64,000 nt of DNA, taken from the NCBI RefSeq assembly GCF_947486615.1, contig NZ_CANKUD010000002.1, positions 517,611-581,610 of the forward strand. Direction: 5' to 3'. The notes beneath the pieces are model-generated. The model saw only the letters and a program-made list of their open reading frames with translations. It searched no databases and was not told the origin of the DNA. Origin of the DNA: an uncultured Modestobacter sp. GTDB taxonomy: Bacteria; Actinomycetota; Actinomycetes; Mycobacteriales; Geodermatophilaceae. The translations under genes were made by a program, and so were the position numbers. This document shows, piece by piece, positions 42,699-51,922 of this stretch (position 1 is its first letter; each line of letters opens with the position of its first letter).

Positions 42699-44629
42699 CC
42701 CAGACCAGCGACCGCGCGACGGGTTCCGACCGCCGGAACGCCCGGGCCGCCGCGGCGGCACCCGACGCCTCCGGGGTGTTCACCCACCGCCAGATCATGA
42801 CGATCCTCGGCGGCCTCCTGCTCGGCATGTTCCTCGCCGCGCTGGACCAGACCGTGGTCTCCACGGCGATCCGCACGATCGCCGACGACCTCAACGGCTA
42901 CGACCTGCAGGCCTGGGCGACCACGGCCTTCCTGATCACCTCGACGATCACCACGCCGCTGTACGGCAAGTTGAGCGACATGTACGGCCGCCGGCCGTTC
43001 TACCTGTTCGCCATCGCCGTCTTCGTCATCGGCTCGATGCTCTGCGGCCTGGCCGACACGATGTACCAGCTGGCCGTCTACCGGGCGGTCCAGGGCATCG
43101 GTGCCGGTGGCCTGATGTCGCTGGCGCTGGCGATCATCGCCGACATCGTCCCGCCCCGGGAGCGCTCGAAGTACCAGGGCTACTTCATGGCCGTCTTCGG
43201 CACCTCCAGCGTGCTGGGCCCGGTCATCGGCGGGTTCCTCGCCGGCCAGTCCTCGATCCTGGGCATCACCGGCTGGCGCTGGATCTTCTACGTCAACGTG
43301 CCGCTGGGCATCCTGGCCTTCGCCGTCGTCTTCAAGGTGCTGCACCTGCCGCACACCAAGCGCGAGCACCGGATCGACTTCCCCGGCGCGCTGGCACTGA
43401 TCACCTTCCTGGTGCCGCTGCTGATCGTGGCCGAGCAGGGCCGCACCTGGGGCTGGGGCAGCACCGGCGCCCTGGTCTGCTACGCCCTCTCCGCGGTTGG
43501 GTTCGTGCTCTTCGTGCTCGCCGAGCGGGCCTACCGGGACGACGCCCTGCTGCCGCTGCGGATGTTCGCCAACCGCACGTTCGCGGTGAGCAGCCTGTCC
43601 AGCATCGTGCTGGGCGCCGGCATGTTCGGCGGCATCCTGCTGCTGCCCCAGTACCTGCAGATCGTGCACGGCTCCAGCCCCACCGTCGCCGGGCTGCAGA
43701 TGATCCCGCTGGTGCTCGGCATCATGGTCGGCTCGGTCATCGCCGGTCAGGTCATCGCCCGGACCAGCGTCTACAAGCCGTTCCCGCTGGTCGGCGTGGT
43801 CTTCATCGTCACCGCGCTGGTGTCGCTGTCGTTCATCGTCGGCGCGGACACCTCGATCTGGGCGATGTTCCCCTTCATGCTCCTCATGGGGCTGGGCCTG
43901 GGCTTCAACTTCCAGCCGGTGATCCTCGCCGTGCAGAATGCGGTCAGCCCGCGGGAGATCGGCGTCGCCACCTCCTCGGTGACGTTCTTCCGTCAGATGG
44001 GCGGCACCCTGGGGACGGCGGTCTTCCTGTCGGTGCTGTTCACCCGGCTGCCCACCGACATCGGCAGTGCGGTCTCCGACGCGGCGGCCGCCGACCCGCA
44101 GCTGGCACCGCAGCTGCAGGCGGCCGCCGGCAACGCGAGCGACCTGTCGGACACCTCCTTCATCCAGGAGCTGCCCAGCGCCGTCGCCCTGCCGTTCAAG
44201 ACGGGCTTCTCCGACTCGATCGACCTGGTGTTCCTGATCGCCGCGGCCGTGGTCGCCGTGGGCTTCTTCGTCCTGCTCTTCCTGCCCCAGCTGGCGCTGC
44301 GCACCCAGTCCGGGATCCAGGCCCAGCAGGCCGGCGAGGGTCGTCCCACCGACCCCGCCGCCGACGACCCGGCCACCGCCGCGGCGCACGCGGCCGGTGC
44401 CGCCGCGCCGACCTCGGTGGAGCCCATGGTCGACGACGTCGACCGGACCGCCGAGCAGGCCGACGACGCCGTCCCGGCGCAGCAGGCGGCGCAGGGCCGG
44501 CACGAGGCGGCCGGTGACCAGGTCGACCAGCCCGAGGGCGGCCGGCACGAGGCGACCGCGGCGGACCAGCCGACCGGGCTGGCCAGCGTGCCCGCCGATC
44601 ACCTGCCGGACGACGTCCGGCGCGGCTGA
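42695..44629 (+). CDS. MFS drug exporter, DHA2 (EmrB/QacA) family
   Basis: 644 residues with 14 predicted transmembrane helices. Motif LGMFLAALDQTVVSTAIRTI opens helix 1; LYGKLSDMYGRRPFY is motif A; GIGAGGLMSLALAIIADIVP is characteristic of DHA2 proteins. Proton-driven export of hydrophobic drugs is known for the family. Beyond the last helix there is an unusual hydrophilic tail of about 95 residues, rich in Ala, Asp, Gln and His. ATG overlaps the marR stop. Confidence 0.92.
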   Translation: MTQTSDRATGSDRRNARAAAAAPDASGVFTHRQIMTILGGLLLGMFLAALDQTVVSTAIRTIADDLNGYDLQAWATTAFLITSTITTPLYGKLSDMYGRRPFYLFAIAVFVIGSMLCGLADTMYQLAVYRAVQGIGAGGLMSLALAIIADIVPPRERSKYQGYFMAVFGTSSVLGPVIGGFLAGQSSILGITGWRWIFYVNVPLGILAFAVVFKVLHLPHTKREHRIDFPGALALITFLVPLLIVAEQGRTWGWGSTGALVCYALSAVGFVLFVLAERAYRDDALLPLRMFANRTFAVSSLSSIVLGAGMFGGILLLPQYLQIVHGSSPTVAGLQMIPLVLGIMVGSVIAGQVIARTSVYKPFPLVGVVFIVTALVSLSFIVGADTSIWAMFPFMLLMGLGLGFNFQPVILAVQNAVSPREIGVATSSVTFFRQMGGTLGTAVFLSVLFTRLPTDIGSAVSDAAAADPQLAPQLQAAAGNASDLSDTSFIQELPSAVALPFKTGFSDSIDLVFLIAAAVVAVGFFVLLFLPQLALRTQSGIQAQQAGEGRPTDPAADDPATAAAHAAGAAAPTSVEPMVDDVDRTAEQADDAVPAQQAAQGRHEAAGDQVDQPEGGRHEATAADQPTGLASVPADHLPDDVRRG

Positions 44630-44635
44630 TCCCAG

Positions 44636-44680
44636 ACGCAGACGGCCCCTCCCGCGATCGCGGGGAGGGGCCGTCTGCGT
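44636..44680. terminator. 18-bp stem terminator between convergent genes
   Basis: Arms 44636-44653 (beginning ACGCAGACGG) and 44663-44680 are exact complements, with a 9-base loop. It lies between the MFS exporter (+) and alcohol dehydrogenase (-) stops. Confidence 0.8.
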
Positions 44681-44692
44681 TACCGGTGCGGG

Positions 44693-45868
44693 TCAGCTGC
44701 CGGGGGTGAAGACGGCGCGCACGCAGCCGTCGGTCTTGTCCTTGAACATCTGGTAGCCCCGGGGTGCCTCGCTGAGCGGCAGCACGTGGGTGGCCAGGTG
44801 CTCGGTCACCAGCTCGTCGCGGGCCATCCGTTCCAGCAGCTCGGGGATGTAGCGCTGGGCGTGCACCTGGGCTCCCCGGAAGGTCAGGCCCTTGTTCATC
44901 AGCGCGCCCATCGGGAACTTGTCCACCATCGCGGCGAAGACGCCGAGACTGAACACCGAGCCGCCCTTGCGGCAGGCCAGGACAGCCTCCCGGAGCGCGG
45001 TGGGCCGGTCGGTCTGCAGCCGCAGCTGCTGCTTGACCTGGTCGTACACGCCCGCCACGCCGGTGCCGTGCGCCTCCATGCCGACGGCCTCGATGCAGAC
45101 GTCGGGCCCGCGGCCACCGGTGCGCTCGCGGAGCTCGGCGAGCACGTCGGTGGTGGTGTAGTCCACGGCCTCGGCGCCCACGTGCTCGCGCACCTGCTGC
45201 AGCCGCTCCGGCACCCGGTCCAGGACGACGACCTGCTCGGCGCCGAGCAGCATCGCCGCGCGGGCGGCCATCTGCCCGACCCCGCCGGCGCCCCAGACCG
45301 CGACGACGTCCCCCGGCTTCGTACCGGCCAGGTCGGCGCCCATCCAGCCGGTGGAGGCTGCGTCGGAGGCGAACAGCGCCCGGGTGTCCGAGACGTTCTC
45401 CGGCACGAGGAAGGTGCCGACGTCGGCGTAGGGCACCCGCATGTACTCGGCGTGGCTGCCGGCGTACCCGCCCATCGCGTGGGAGTAGCCGAAGCAGCCG
45501 CCGGGGCTCTGCCCCCACAACCCCTCGGTGATGCCGGGGTTGGCGTTGCCGTTGTCGCAGAGGGAGTACAGCTCCTGCTTGCAGTACCAGCAGTTGCCGC
45601 AGGCGGCGAACGGCGCGACGACGACGCGGTCGCCGACCTTGCGGTTCCGCACCGCCGGCCCGGCCTCGACGACCTCGCCGATGAACTCGTGGCCGAGCAC
45701 GTCACCGGCGCGCATGAAGGGGATGTAACCGCCGAGCAGGTGCAGGTCGGAGCCGCAGGTGACCGACTGGGTGATCTTCAGGATCACGTCGTGGTCGTTG
45801 AGCAGCTGCGGTTCGGGCACCTCCTCGACGGAGACCTCGTTCACGCCGGTCCAGGTCGCGGCCTTCAC
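44693..45868 (-). CDS. Zinc-dependent alcohol dehydrogenase
   Basis: 391 residues of the medium-chain dehydrogenase family. Catalytic zinc ligands lie in VTCGSDLH and GHEFIGEVVE; the structural zinc site is CGNCWYCKQELYSLC. The cofactor fold has VWGAGGVGQMAARAAMLLGA. It is closest in pattern to the formaldehyde-dehydrogenase-like subgroup; substrate unknown. GTG start overlaps the stop of the upstream small gene (GTGA), so the two are coupled. Confidence 0.9.
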   Translation of the reverse strand: MKAATWTGVNEVSVEEVPEPQLLNDHDVILKITQSVTCGSDLHLLGGYIPFMRAGDVLGHEFIGEVVEAGPAVRNRKVGDRVVVAPFAACGNCWYCKQELYSLCDNGNANPGITEGLWGQSPGGCFGYSHAMGGYAGSHAEYMRVPYADVGTFLVPENVSDTRALFASDAASTGWMGADLAGTKPGDVVAVWGAGGVGQMAARAAMLLGAEQVVVLDRVPERLQQVREHVGAEAVDYTTTDVLAELRERTGGRGPDVCIEAVGMEAHGTGVAGVYDQVKQQLRLQTDRPTALREAVLACRKGGSVFSLGVFAAMVDKFPMGALMNKGLTFRGAQVHAQRYIPELLERMARDELVTEHLATHVLPLSEAPRGYQMFKDKTDGCVRAVFTPGS

Positions 45869-46335
45869 AGCACGCCCTCCTTCGATGCCTGCTCGTCCAT
45901 GCCGTCGAGCACCTTGCCCTGCGGGGTCTGCGCGCGGTGGCCGTGCGGCTGCGGTTCGTTGCGCAGCACCTCGCCCACCTCGACCAGCTGCTTGGCCTCG
46001 CGCAGTGCCGAGCGCAGCTGGCCGATCTCCTCCTCGGTGACCGGGCCGCGGAACCGGGCGGCCAGCTCGGCGCCGCGGTCGCCGGGAGCGGGGCTCACCC
46101 GCACCTCCAGCCGGTCGCCGAAGGCCGCCAGCGGGGCCGGGGTCGCCGTCCGCAGCTGCTCGGGGTCGGTGAGCACGGTGACCGCGCGCCAGCGGCGGGC
46201 GGCCGTGCGCGGGTCGTCGGTCACCGACGTCTGCCCGACGCCGGGGATCCGGACGTGCTGCAGCTGCTTGAGGGCGGTGCCGCCGGCCTCGCTGGCCAGC
46301 CCGGCGGCGCGGGCGACGATCTTCGGTAGGGGCAT
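45865..46335 (-). CDS. Hypothetical protein coupled to the alcohol dehydrogenase
   Basis: 156 residues, soluble. The N-terminus KIVARAAGLASEAGGTALKQ is helical, the middle contains RRWRAVTVLTDPEQL and RLEVRVSPAPGDRGAELAAR, suggesting a small alpha/beta domain similar to SRPBCC-like or OsmC-unrelated proteins without clear motif. The C-terminus is polar. Its only firm context is the GTGA overlap with the alcohol dehydrogenase gene, so it may modulate that enzyme. The 175-base gap upstream holds a TAACCT element near 46454, a possible -10 for the divergent acyl-CoA dehydrogenase gene. Confidence 0.65.
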   Translation of the reverse strand: MPLPKIVARAAGLASEAGGTALKQLQHVRIPGVGQTSVTDDPRTAARRWRAVTVLTDPEQLRTATPAPLAAFGDRLEVRVSPAPGDRGAELAARFRGPVTEEEIGQLRSALREAKQLVEVGEVLRNEPQPHGHRAQTPQGKVLDGMDEQASKEGVL

Positions 46336-46510
46336 GGGGCTGCTCCTACCCGGCGGCGACGTGGGGCCAACCCGCGGAGTGCGATGCGCTGCACGTGAGC
46401 GGGCCCGGGCTGGTCACCGAGCCCGACCGGTGCGGCCGCGGCGGCGCTTAACCTCAGGGGGTGGGCGCCGGTCGCCCGCGCCGACACCGCCGTCGTCCCA
46501 GGAGTCCATC

Positions 46511-48304
46511 GTGCGCTCGTCGCTCGTCCTGTCCCCCCGTGACCTCGAGTTCCTGCTGCACGAGTGGCTGCAGGTCGAGACGCTCACCAAGCGCGAGCGG
46601 TACGCCGAGCACTCCCGGGAGACCTTCGACGCGGTGCTCGAGCTGGCCGCCGAGATCGCCACCGAGCACTTCGCGCCGCACAACCACGCCGCCGACGAGA
46701 ACGAGCCGCACGTCGTCGACGGCAAGGTGGTGCTGATCCCCGAGGTCGCCGCGGCCCTGCGGGTCTTCGCCGAGGCCGGGATGACCGCGGCGGCGCTGCC
46801 GGAGGAGCTCGGTGGCCTGCAGCTGCCGGCGGTGGTGAACCAGGCGGTGCACGCCTGGTTCCAGGCCGCGAACATCGGCACCTCGGCCTATCCGTTCCTG
46901 ACCATGGCGAACGCGAACCTGCTGGTCGCGCACGGCACGCCCGAGCAGGTGCAGACCTACGTGCCGCCGATGGCCGAGGGCCGCTGGTTCGGCACGATGG
47001 CGCTCTCGGAGCCGCAGGCGGGTTCCTCGCTGGCCGACATCACCACCCGCGCGGAGCCGCAGGACGACGGCAGCTACCGGCTGACCGGCAACAAGATGTG
47101 GATCTCGGCCGGCGACCACGAGCTGACCGAGAACATCGTCCACCTGGTGCTGGCCAAGGTGCCCGGGGGTCCGGCCGGGGTGAAGGGCATCTCGCTGTTC
47201 ATCGTGCCCAAGCACCTCGTCCGGGACGACGGCAGCCTCGGCGAGCGCAACGACGTCGTCCTCGCTGGGCTGAACCACAAGATGGGCTACCGCGGGACGA
47301 CGAACACCCTGCTCAACTTCGGCGAGGGCGTGCACACCCCCGGCGGGCGGCCCGGCGCGGTCGGCTTCCTCGTCGGCGAGCTGCACCGCGGCCTGACCTA
47401 CATGTTCCACATGATGAACGAGGCGCGGATCGGCGTCGGGATGGGCGCCACGGCGCTGGGCTACACCGGCTACCTGCACGCCCTGGACTACGCCCGCACC
47501 CGCACCCAGGGCCGCCCGCTGGCCGGCAAGGACCCGCACCAGCCGCCGGTGCCGATCATCGAGCACCCCGACGTGCGCCGGATGCTGCTGGCCGGCAAGT
47601 CCTACGTCGAGGGCGGGCTGGCGCTGGGCCTCTACTGCGCCCGGCTGGTCGACGAGGAGCGGACGGCGGAGAGCGAGGAGGAGCGCACCCGGGCACACCT
47701 GCTGCTGGAGGTGCTCACCCCGATCGCGAAGAGCTGGCCCTCGCAGTGGTGCCTGGCCGCCGACGACCTGGCGATCCAGGTGCACGGCGGCTACGGCTAC
47801 ACCCGCGACTACCCGGTCGAGCAGTTCTACCGGGACAACCGGCTCAACCCGATCCACGAGGGCACCCACGGCGTGCAGGCGCTGGACCTGCTGGGCCGCA
47901 AGGTGGTGATGAACGGTGGGGCCGGGCTGGCGCTGCTGGGCGAGGCGATCGCCGCCACCACGCAGCGGGCCGCGGGTACGGAGTGGGCCGACCTCGGCGA
48001 GCAGCTGGACGGGCTGGCGCAGCAGCTGGGCGCGGTGACCGCGACGCTGTGGGGCCAGGGCGACCCGCAGGTGGCGCTGGCCAACGCCACCGTCTACCTG
48101 GAGGCCGCCGGCCACGTGGTGGTCGGCTGGCTGTGGCTGGAGCAGGCGCTGGCCACCGAGGGCCGGGACGGCGACTTCTACACCGGCAAGCGCCAGGCGG
48201 CGCGGTACTTCCAGCGCTGGGAGCTGCCGAAGGTCGGTCCGCAGCTGGCCCTGCTGGCCTCGCTGGACACCACGGTGCTCCAGATGCGGGGCGACTGGTA
48301 CTGA
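46511..48304 (+). CDS. Acyl-CoA dehydrogenase (long form)
   Basis: 597 residues. FAD-binding blocks are MALSEPQAGSSLADI and GNKMWISAGDHE; the central and C-terminal helical domains contain MMNEARIGVGMGATALGYTG and IQVHGGYGYTRDYPVEQFYR, and the catalytic glutamate is in NPIHEGTHGVQALDL. The extra C-terminal region marks the long AcdB type that acts on medium or long chains. GTG 46511 follows AGGAG; the upstream frame is antisense to other genes. Confidence 0.92.
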   Translation: MRSSLVLSPRDLEFLLHEWLQVETLTKRERYAEHSRETFDAVLELAAEIATEHFAPHNHAADENEPHVVDGKVVLIPEVAAALRVFAEAGMTAAALPEELGGLQLPAVVNQAVHAWFQAANIGTSAYPFLTMANANLLVAHGTPEQVQTYVPPMAEGRWFGTMALSEPQAGSSLADITTRAEPQDDGSYRLTGNKMWISAGDHELTENIVHLVLAKVPGGPAGVKGISLFIVPKHLVRDDGSLGERNDVVLAGLNHKMGYRGTTNTLLNFGEGVHTPGGRPGAVGFLVGELHRGLTYMFHMMNEARIGVGMGATALGYTGYLHALDYARTRTQGRPLAGKDPHQPPVPIIEHPDVRRMLLAGKSYVEGGLALGLYCARLVDEERTAESEEERTRAHLLLEVLTPIAKSWPSQWCLAADDLAIQVHGGYGYTRDYPVEQFYRDNRLNPIHEGTHGVQALDLLGRKVVMNGGAGLALLGEAIAATTQRAAGTEWADLGEQLDGLAQQLGAVTATLWGQGDPQVALANATVYLEAAGHVVVGWLWLEQALATEGRDGDFYTGKRQAARYFQRWELPKVGPQLALLASLDTTVLQMRGDWY

Positions 48305-48324
48305 CGGCGGGCCCGGGAACAGCG

Positions 48325-48354
48325 ACGGCGGCCCTCCCGCTGGAGGGCCGCCGT
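48325..48354 (+). terminator. Hairpin terminator after the acyl-CoA dehydrogenase
   Basis: ACGGCGGCCCTCC (48325-48337) and GGAGGGCCGCCGT (48342-48354) form a perfect 13-bp stem with loop CGCT. It lies between that gene and the convergent small membrane protein gene. Confidence 0.8.
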
Positions 48355-48391
48355 GGGGTCGTTCGCTCCGGCGCCGAGGGCGCCGGGTGTC

Positions 48392-48577
48392 TCAGGCGGC
48401 TGCGGTCGCCGTGGCCGGCTGTCGCGAGCTGGACTCCGGGGCGGCGTGGCGGGCGCGAGGGGCCGATGCTGCCCGCTTCTCCGCCTCGTACCGCGCCGTG
48501 GACTGCGTGCCCATCGCGATCACCAGGGCCGTCAGCACCAGGAAACCGATCAGGCTCAACGCCGGCCACAACACCAT
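48392..48577 (-). CDS. 61-residue membrane protein with STARYE motif
   Basis: One N-terminal transmembrane helix (LWPALSLIGFLVLTALVIAM) followed by QSTARYEAEKRA and an Ala/Ser/Pro-rich tail. The same WPxxSxxGF helix and STARYExER sequence open the larger protein at 55294-56160, so the two are paralogues. Function unknown. Confidence 0.65.
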   Translation of the reverse strand: MVLWPALSLIGFLVLTALVIAMGTQSTARYEAEKRAASAPRARHAAPESSSRQPATATAAA

Positions 48578-48882
48578 CTGTCACTCCACGTTCTCTCGGG
48601 GCCCGCCGGAACGCTCCCGGCGACTCAGGTCCGCAACCGCACTGCCCGCCCCCACGAGTTCCGAACCCTCCCGTACGCGATCGTCCGGTCACGATCGTGT
48701 GACGTTGCTCCCACGGCGCAGCGGCGACACGCCGCAGGGTGCGCCGTCCCGCCCCGGAACCGCCGTCCAGCGGGGCGCGAGACCGCCCGGGGCCGGAATC
48801 GGCCGGCACGAGGCGTGCGACCGGTGCTGCCGGGGCACCCATCGCACCGACCAGCCCGCGTTCGACCCCCCCGGAGGCCCCG

Positions 48883-49938
48883 ATGGCCGGAGCAAGCGCA
48901 CGTCCCCCACACGAGGGCCGCGACACCACCACCGACGACCGTGGGCCAGGCACCAGCCGCGGCGAGCGGGACATCGCCCCCGGCGACGACAACATCACGC
49001 ACGAGCGGGCCGACTACGCCCCCACCGGCGCCGACCCGAAGCCGACCACCGGCGGCACGCTCAAGCGGACGCTCAAGGAGTTCAGCGAGGACGGGCTGAC
49101 CGACTGGGCCGCCTCGCTCACCTACTACGGCGTCCTGGCGCTGTTCCCGGCGCTGACCGCGCTGGCCTCGATCGTCGGCCTGCTCACCGACCCGGAGCAG
49201 CTCACCACCGCGCTCACCGAGGTGGTCCCGGCCGACGCGGCCGAGACGCTCAACCCGGTGATCGAGCAGGTCGCGGGCAGCTCCACCGCGGCCGGCTTCG
49301 GTCTGGTGCTCGGTCTCGTCGGCGCCATCTGGACGGCGTCGGGCTACGTGGGCGCCTTCACCCGCGCGGCCAACGTCGTCTACGAGACGCCCGAGGGCCG
49401 CAAGATCTGGAAGCTCAAGCCGCTGCAGCTGCTGATCACGCTGGTCGGCATCCTGTTCGCCGCGCTGATCCTGGCCATGCTGGTGCTCAGCGGCCCGGTG
49501 GTCGACGCGATCGGGCAGGCGATCGGCCTGGGCGACACCGTGCTGACCATCTGGACCTGGGCGAAGTGGCCGGTGATCCTGGTGCTGCTCGCGCTGATGA
49601 TCGCCGTCCTCTACTACGCGACCCCGAATGCGAAGCTGCGTGGCTTCAAGTTCATCAGCCCCGGCGCCGCGGTGGCCATCCTGGTGGCCGTCGTCGCCTC
49701 CGCTGCCTTCGCGTTCTACGTGGCGAACTTCAGCAGCTACAACGCCACCTACGGCGCCCTGGCCGGCGTGGTGATCTTCCTGATCTGGTTCTGGCTGATC
49801 AACCTCTCGCTGCTGTTCGGCATCGAGCTGGACGCCGAGGTCGAGCGGACCAAGGAGCTGAAGGACGGCGTCCCGCGTGCGGACAAGGAGATCCAGCTGG
49901 ACGCGCGCAGCGACCCGAAGCCGCAGCAGACCACCTGA
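48883..49938 (+). CDS. YihY/BrkB-family inner-membrane protein
   Basis: 351 residues: 60 polar N-terminal residues, then six membrane helices. Typical family sequences are DWAASLTYYGVLALFPALTA, ANVVYETPEGRKIWKLKPLQ and VVIFLIWFWLINLSLLFGIE. The C-terminus is charged. The family's role is unsettled (once called RNase BN, wrongly). ATG 48883 follows GGAGG. The 305-bp gap upstream holds an inverted repeat CGATCGT/ACGATCG (48678-48697) but no other feature. Confidence 0.88.
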   Translation: MAGASARPPHEGRDTTTDDRGPGTSRGERDIAPGDDNITHERADYAPTGADPKPTTGGTLKRTLKEFSEDGLTDWAASLTYYGVLALFPALTALASIVGLLTDPEQLTTALTEVVPADAAETLNPVIEQVAGSSTAAGFGLVLGLVGAIWTASGYVGAFTRAANVVYETPEGRKIWKLKPLQLLITLVGILFAALILAMLVLSGPVVDAIGQAIGLGDTVLTIWTWAKWPVILVLLALMIAVLYYATPNAKLRGFKFISPGAAVAILVAVVASAAFAFYVANFSSYNATYGALAGVVIFLIWFWLINLSLLFGIELDAEVERTKELKDGVPRADKEIQLDARSDPKPQQTT

Positions 49939-49947
49939 TCGCACCGC

Positions 49948-49993
49948 ACGCGTCACGGCCCCCGGTCCACTCGGACCGGGGGCCGTCACGCGT
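49948..49993. terminator. Hairpin between brkB-like and enoyl-CoA hydratase genes
   Basis: Arms of 21 bases (49948-49968, beginning ACGCGTCACGG, and 49973-49993) pair with one mismatch around a 4-base loop ACTC. Convergent genes on both sides make it a shared terminator. Confidence 0.8.
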
Positions 49994-49999
49994 CCGGGG

Positions 50000-50752
50000 T
50001 CAGTCGGTCGGCCGGCGCATCGACCACATCTGCGCGGGGCGCTCGAACTGGGTGGCGATCTCCCAGCTGACCCCGGGCGGGCCGGTCTCCTTGCGGAAGT
50101 TGCCGACCGCCAGCCGGGCAAGCGCCGGGTCACGGGCCACCCGGGCGGCGAGCTCGCGGGCCCGGTCCTCGACGGCGTCGTCGTCGTGGGTCTCCCAGGC
50201 GAGGCCGAGCCGCACCGCGGTCTCGCCGTCGACCTCCTCGCCGAACAGCGCCATCGCGACCGCGGCCTCCCGGCCCACCAGCCGGGACAGCAGCACGAAG
50301 TGCCCGCCACCGGGGTGGATGCCGCGCTTGAGGAAGCCGCAGATCAGCCGGGCGTCCCGGGCGACGATCCGCAGGTCCGCGGCGAGCAGCATGTTCATCC
50401 CCGCGCCCACCGCCGAGCCGCGGACGGCGGCGATGGTGGGCACCCGCACCTGGCCGAGCCGGTAGAAGGAGTCGTAGATGGCACCCATGCCGGCGTAGGC
50501 GTCGGGGGCGGCCGGGTCGCGGCCGGCGTCGGTGAGGGTCTGCACGTCCCCGCCCGCGCAGAACGACTTCCCGACCGCGCGCACCACCAGGGCGCCCACG
50601 TCGTCCCGGGCGTCGACCTCGTCGAAGGTGGCGATCAGCTCGGTGGCCATCGCGGGGGTGAGCGCGTTGCGCCGCTGCGGGGCGTTCAGGGTGACGACGG
50701 CGACCCCGCCGTCGACCTCGAGCTGGACCTCACCGGAGGTGCTGTCGGACAT
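50000..50752 (-). CDS. Enoyl-CoA hydratase/isomerase family protein
   Basis: 250 residues of the crotonase fold. The oxyanion-hole segments are GKSFCAGGDVQTL and AVRGSAVGAGMNMLLAADLR; the usual catalytic Glu position after GFLKRGIHPGGG is not obvious, so the enzyme may be an isomerase or another crotonase rather than a hydratase. ATG start 50752. No operon partner. Confidence 0.85.
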   Translation of the reverse strand: MSDSTSGEVQLEVDGGVAVVTLNAPQRRNALTPAMATELIATFDEVDARDDVGALVVRAVGKSFCAGGDVQTLTDAGRDPAAPDAYAGMGAIYDSFYRLGQVRVPTIAAVRGSAVGAGMNMLLAADLRIVARDARLICGFLKRGIHPGGGHFVLLSRLVGREAAVAMALFGEEVDGETAVRLGLAWETHDDDAVEDRARELAARVARDPALARLAVGNFRKETGPPGVSWEIATQFERPAQMWSMRRPTD

Positions 50753-50824
50753 GCCGCTCCCTGGCGTCGGGGCCGGCGACGGTGCCGGCTCTCCCAGGGA
50801 TCAGACCACGTTCGGCCCAGCTCC

Positions 50825-51535
50825 TCAGCGGCTGGTCGACTGCCCGTCGTCGCCGCGCCGGGCCAGCGGCACCCGCTCCACCCAGCCGGCCGCCGCCGCC
50901 AGGCCGCGGCTGACCGTCTCCCCGACCGGGGCGAACCGCTCGGGCGCGCGCTGCACGCCGGCGTCCACCAGGTCGCGGGAGCGGTCCAGCACCGACAGCG
51001 GCAGCCCGGAGACGGCGTTGCCCGGCGGACGGCGGGACACGGTCGGGTGCGGCCGGGTCGGCGACACCCGGCGGGCGATCTCCCACTGCAGGCCGAGCCG
51101 GCGCAGCGCCTTGGCGTCCAGCGCCTGCTGCAGCCGGGGGAACATCACGTCCTCCTCGTCCCGGACGTCCTCCCGCAGCACCTCGACCAGCCGGGCCAGC
51201 ACCGTCGCGCGGCTCGGGTCGTCGTGCGGGATGGTCTCCAGCCGGCTGACCAGCTCGTTGACCTCCTGGTGCTCCTCCTCGACCTGGAGGGTCAGCGCCT
51301 CGCCGTCCGGGAGCACCCGGCGGATCACCGGCCAGAGCACGGTCTCCTCGGCGAAGGCGTGGCTGAACACCAGCCGGTCGATCCGGCGCAGCACGCGCTC
51401 CTGGTCGGTGCCGGTGGTGCCGTCGAGCTCGAGCAGCAGCCGGTCGAGCTCCTCGTGGTCCGTGCGCTGACGGACGAGGACGCTGGTCGGGCCGCCGAGC
51501 TCCTCGACGGTCTGGTCGGCGATGGAACGGCGCAT
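50825..51535 (-). CDS. Hemerythrin HHE-domain protein
   Basis: 236 residues. The four-helix HHE domain covers about 20-150, with iron ligands in RTDHEELD, FSHAFAEETVLWP, EEEHQEVNEL and DVRDEEDVMFPRL. The C-terminal 75 residues are Pro/Arg-rich and not part of the domain. Such proteins bind oxygen or NO through a di-iron site. ATG 51535 chosen inside a longer frame. Confidence 0.85.
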   Translation of the reverse strand: MRRSIADQTVEELGGPTSVLVRQRTDHEELDRLLLELDGTTGTDQERVLRRIDRLVFSHAFAEETVLWPVIRRVLPDGEALTLQVEEEHQEVNELVSRLETIPHDDPSRATVLARLVEVLREDVRDEEDVMFPRLQQALDAKALRRLGLQWEIARRVSPTRPHPTVSRRPPGNAVSGLPLSVLDRSRDLVDAGVQRAPERFAPVGETVSRGLAAAAGWVERVPLARRGDDGQSTSR

Positions 51536-51651
51536 CGGGTGCTCCTCGGGCGTGCGGGGAGTGCGGCGTCCGCGGCTGGGACGCCCGGGCTGCGTGCCCA
51601 GGTCCGATCGGTCCCATGCGCCGGCCGGTGACCGAGGGGCAGAGTGGGGGC

Positions 51652-51870
51652 ATGGCGAACCTGATCGGACGGGCCCGGCGGACGGCGGAGGACCCGGTGG
51701 GCGACAAGCTGGCCGGACCGCTGCACGCGGTCGAGGAGTCCGTCGGCGCGCCGGCGCAGGAGACGCACGCCGACGTCCCGGCACTGTGCGGCACGCCCGT
51801 GCAGGTCATCGCCGTGGAGGACGTGCCCGACGACTCCGGGCTCTGCCGGGTCTGCCAGTACGGCAGCTGA
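51652..51870 (+). CDS. Small Cys-containing protein, unknown
   Basis: 72 residues starting MANLIGRARRTAEDP. Four cysteines, ALCGTP and then LCRVCQYG near the end, could bind zinc. It diverges from the hemerythrin gene. A CAGAGT element 6 bases before the ATG would make a leaderless mRNA. No family recognised. Confidence 0.6.
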   Translation: MANLIGRARRTAEDPVGDKLAGPLHAVEESVGAPAQETHADVPALCGTPVQVIAVEDVPDDSGLCRVCQYGS

Positions 51871-51922
51871 GCCACCGCACGCCGTCGCCGGTCCCGTCGG
51901 ACCCGTCGGCGACACTGCGAAG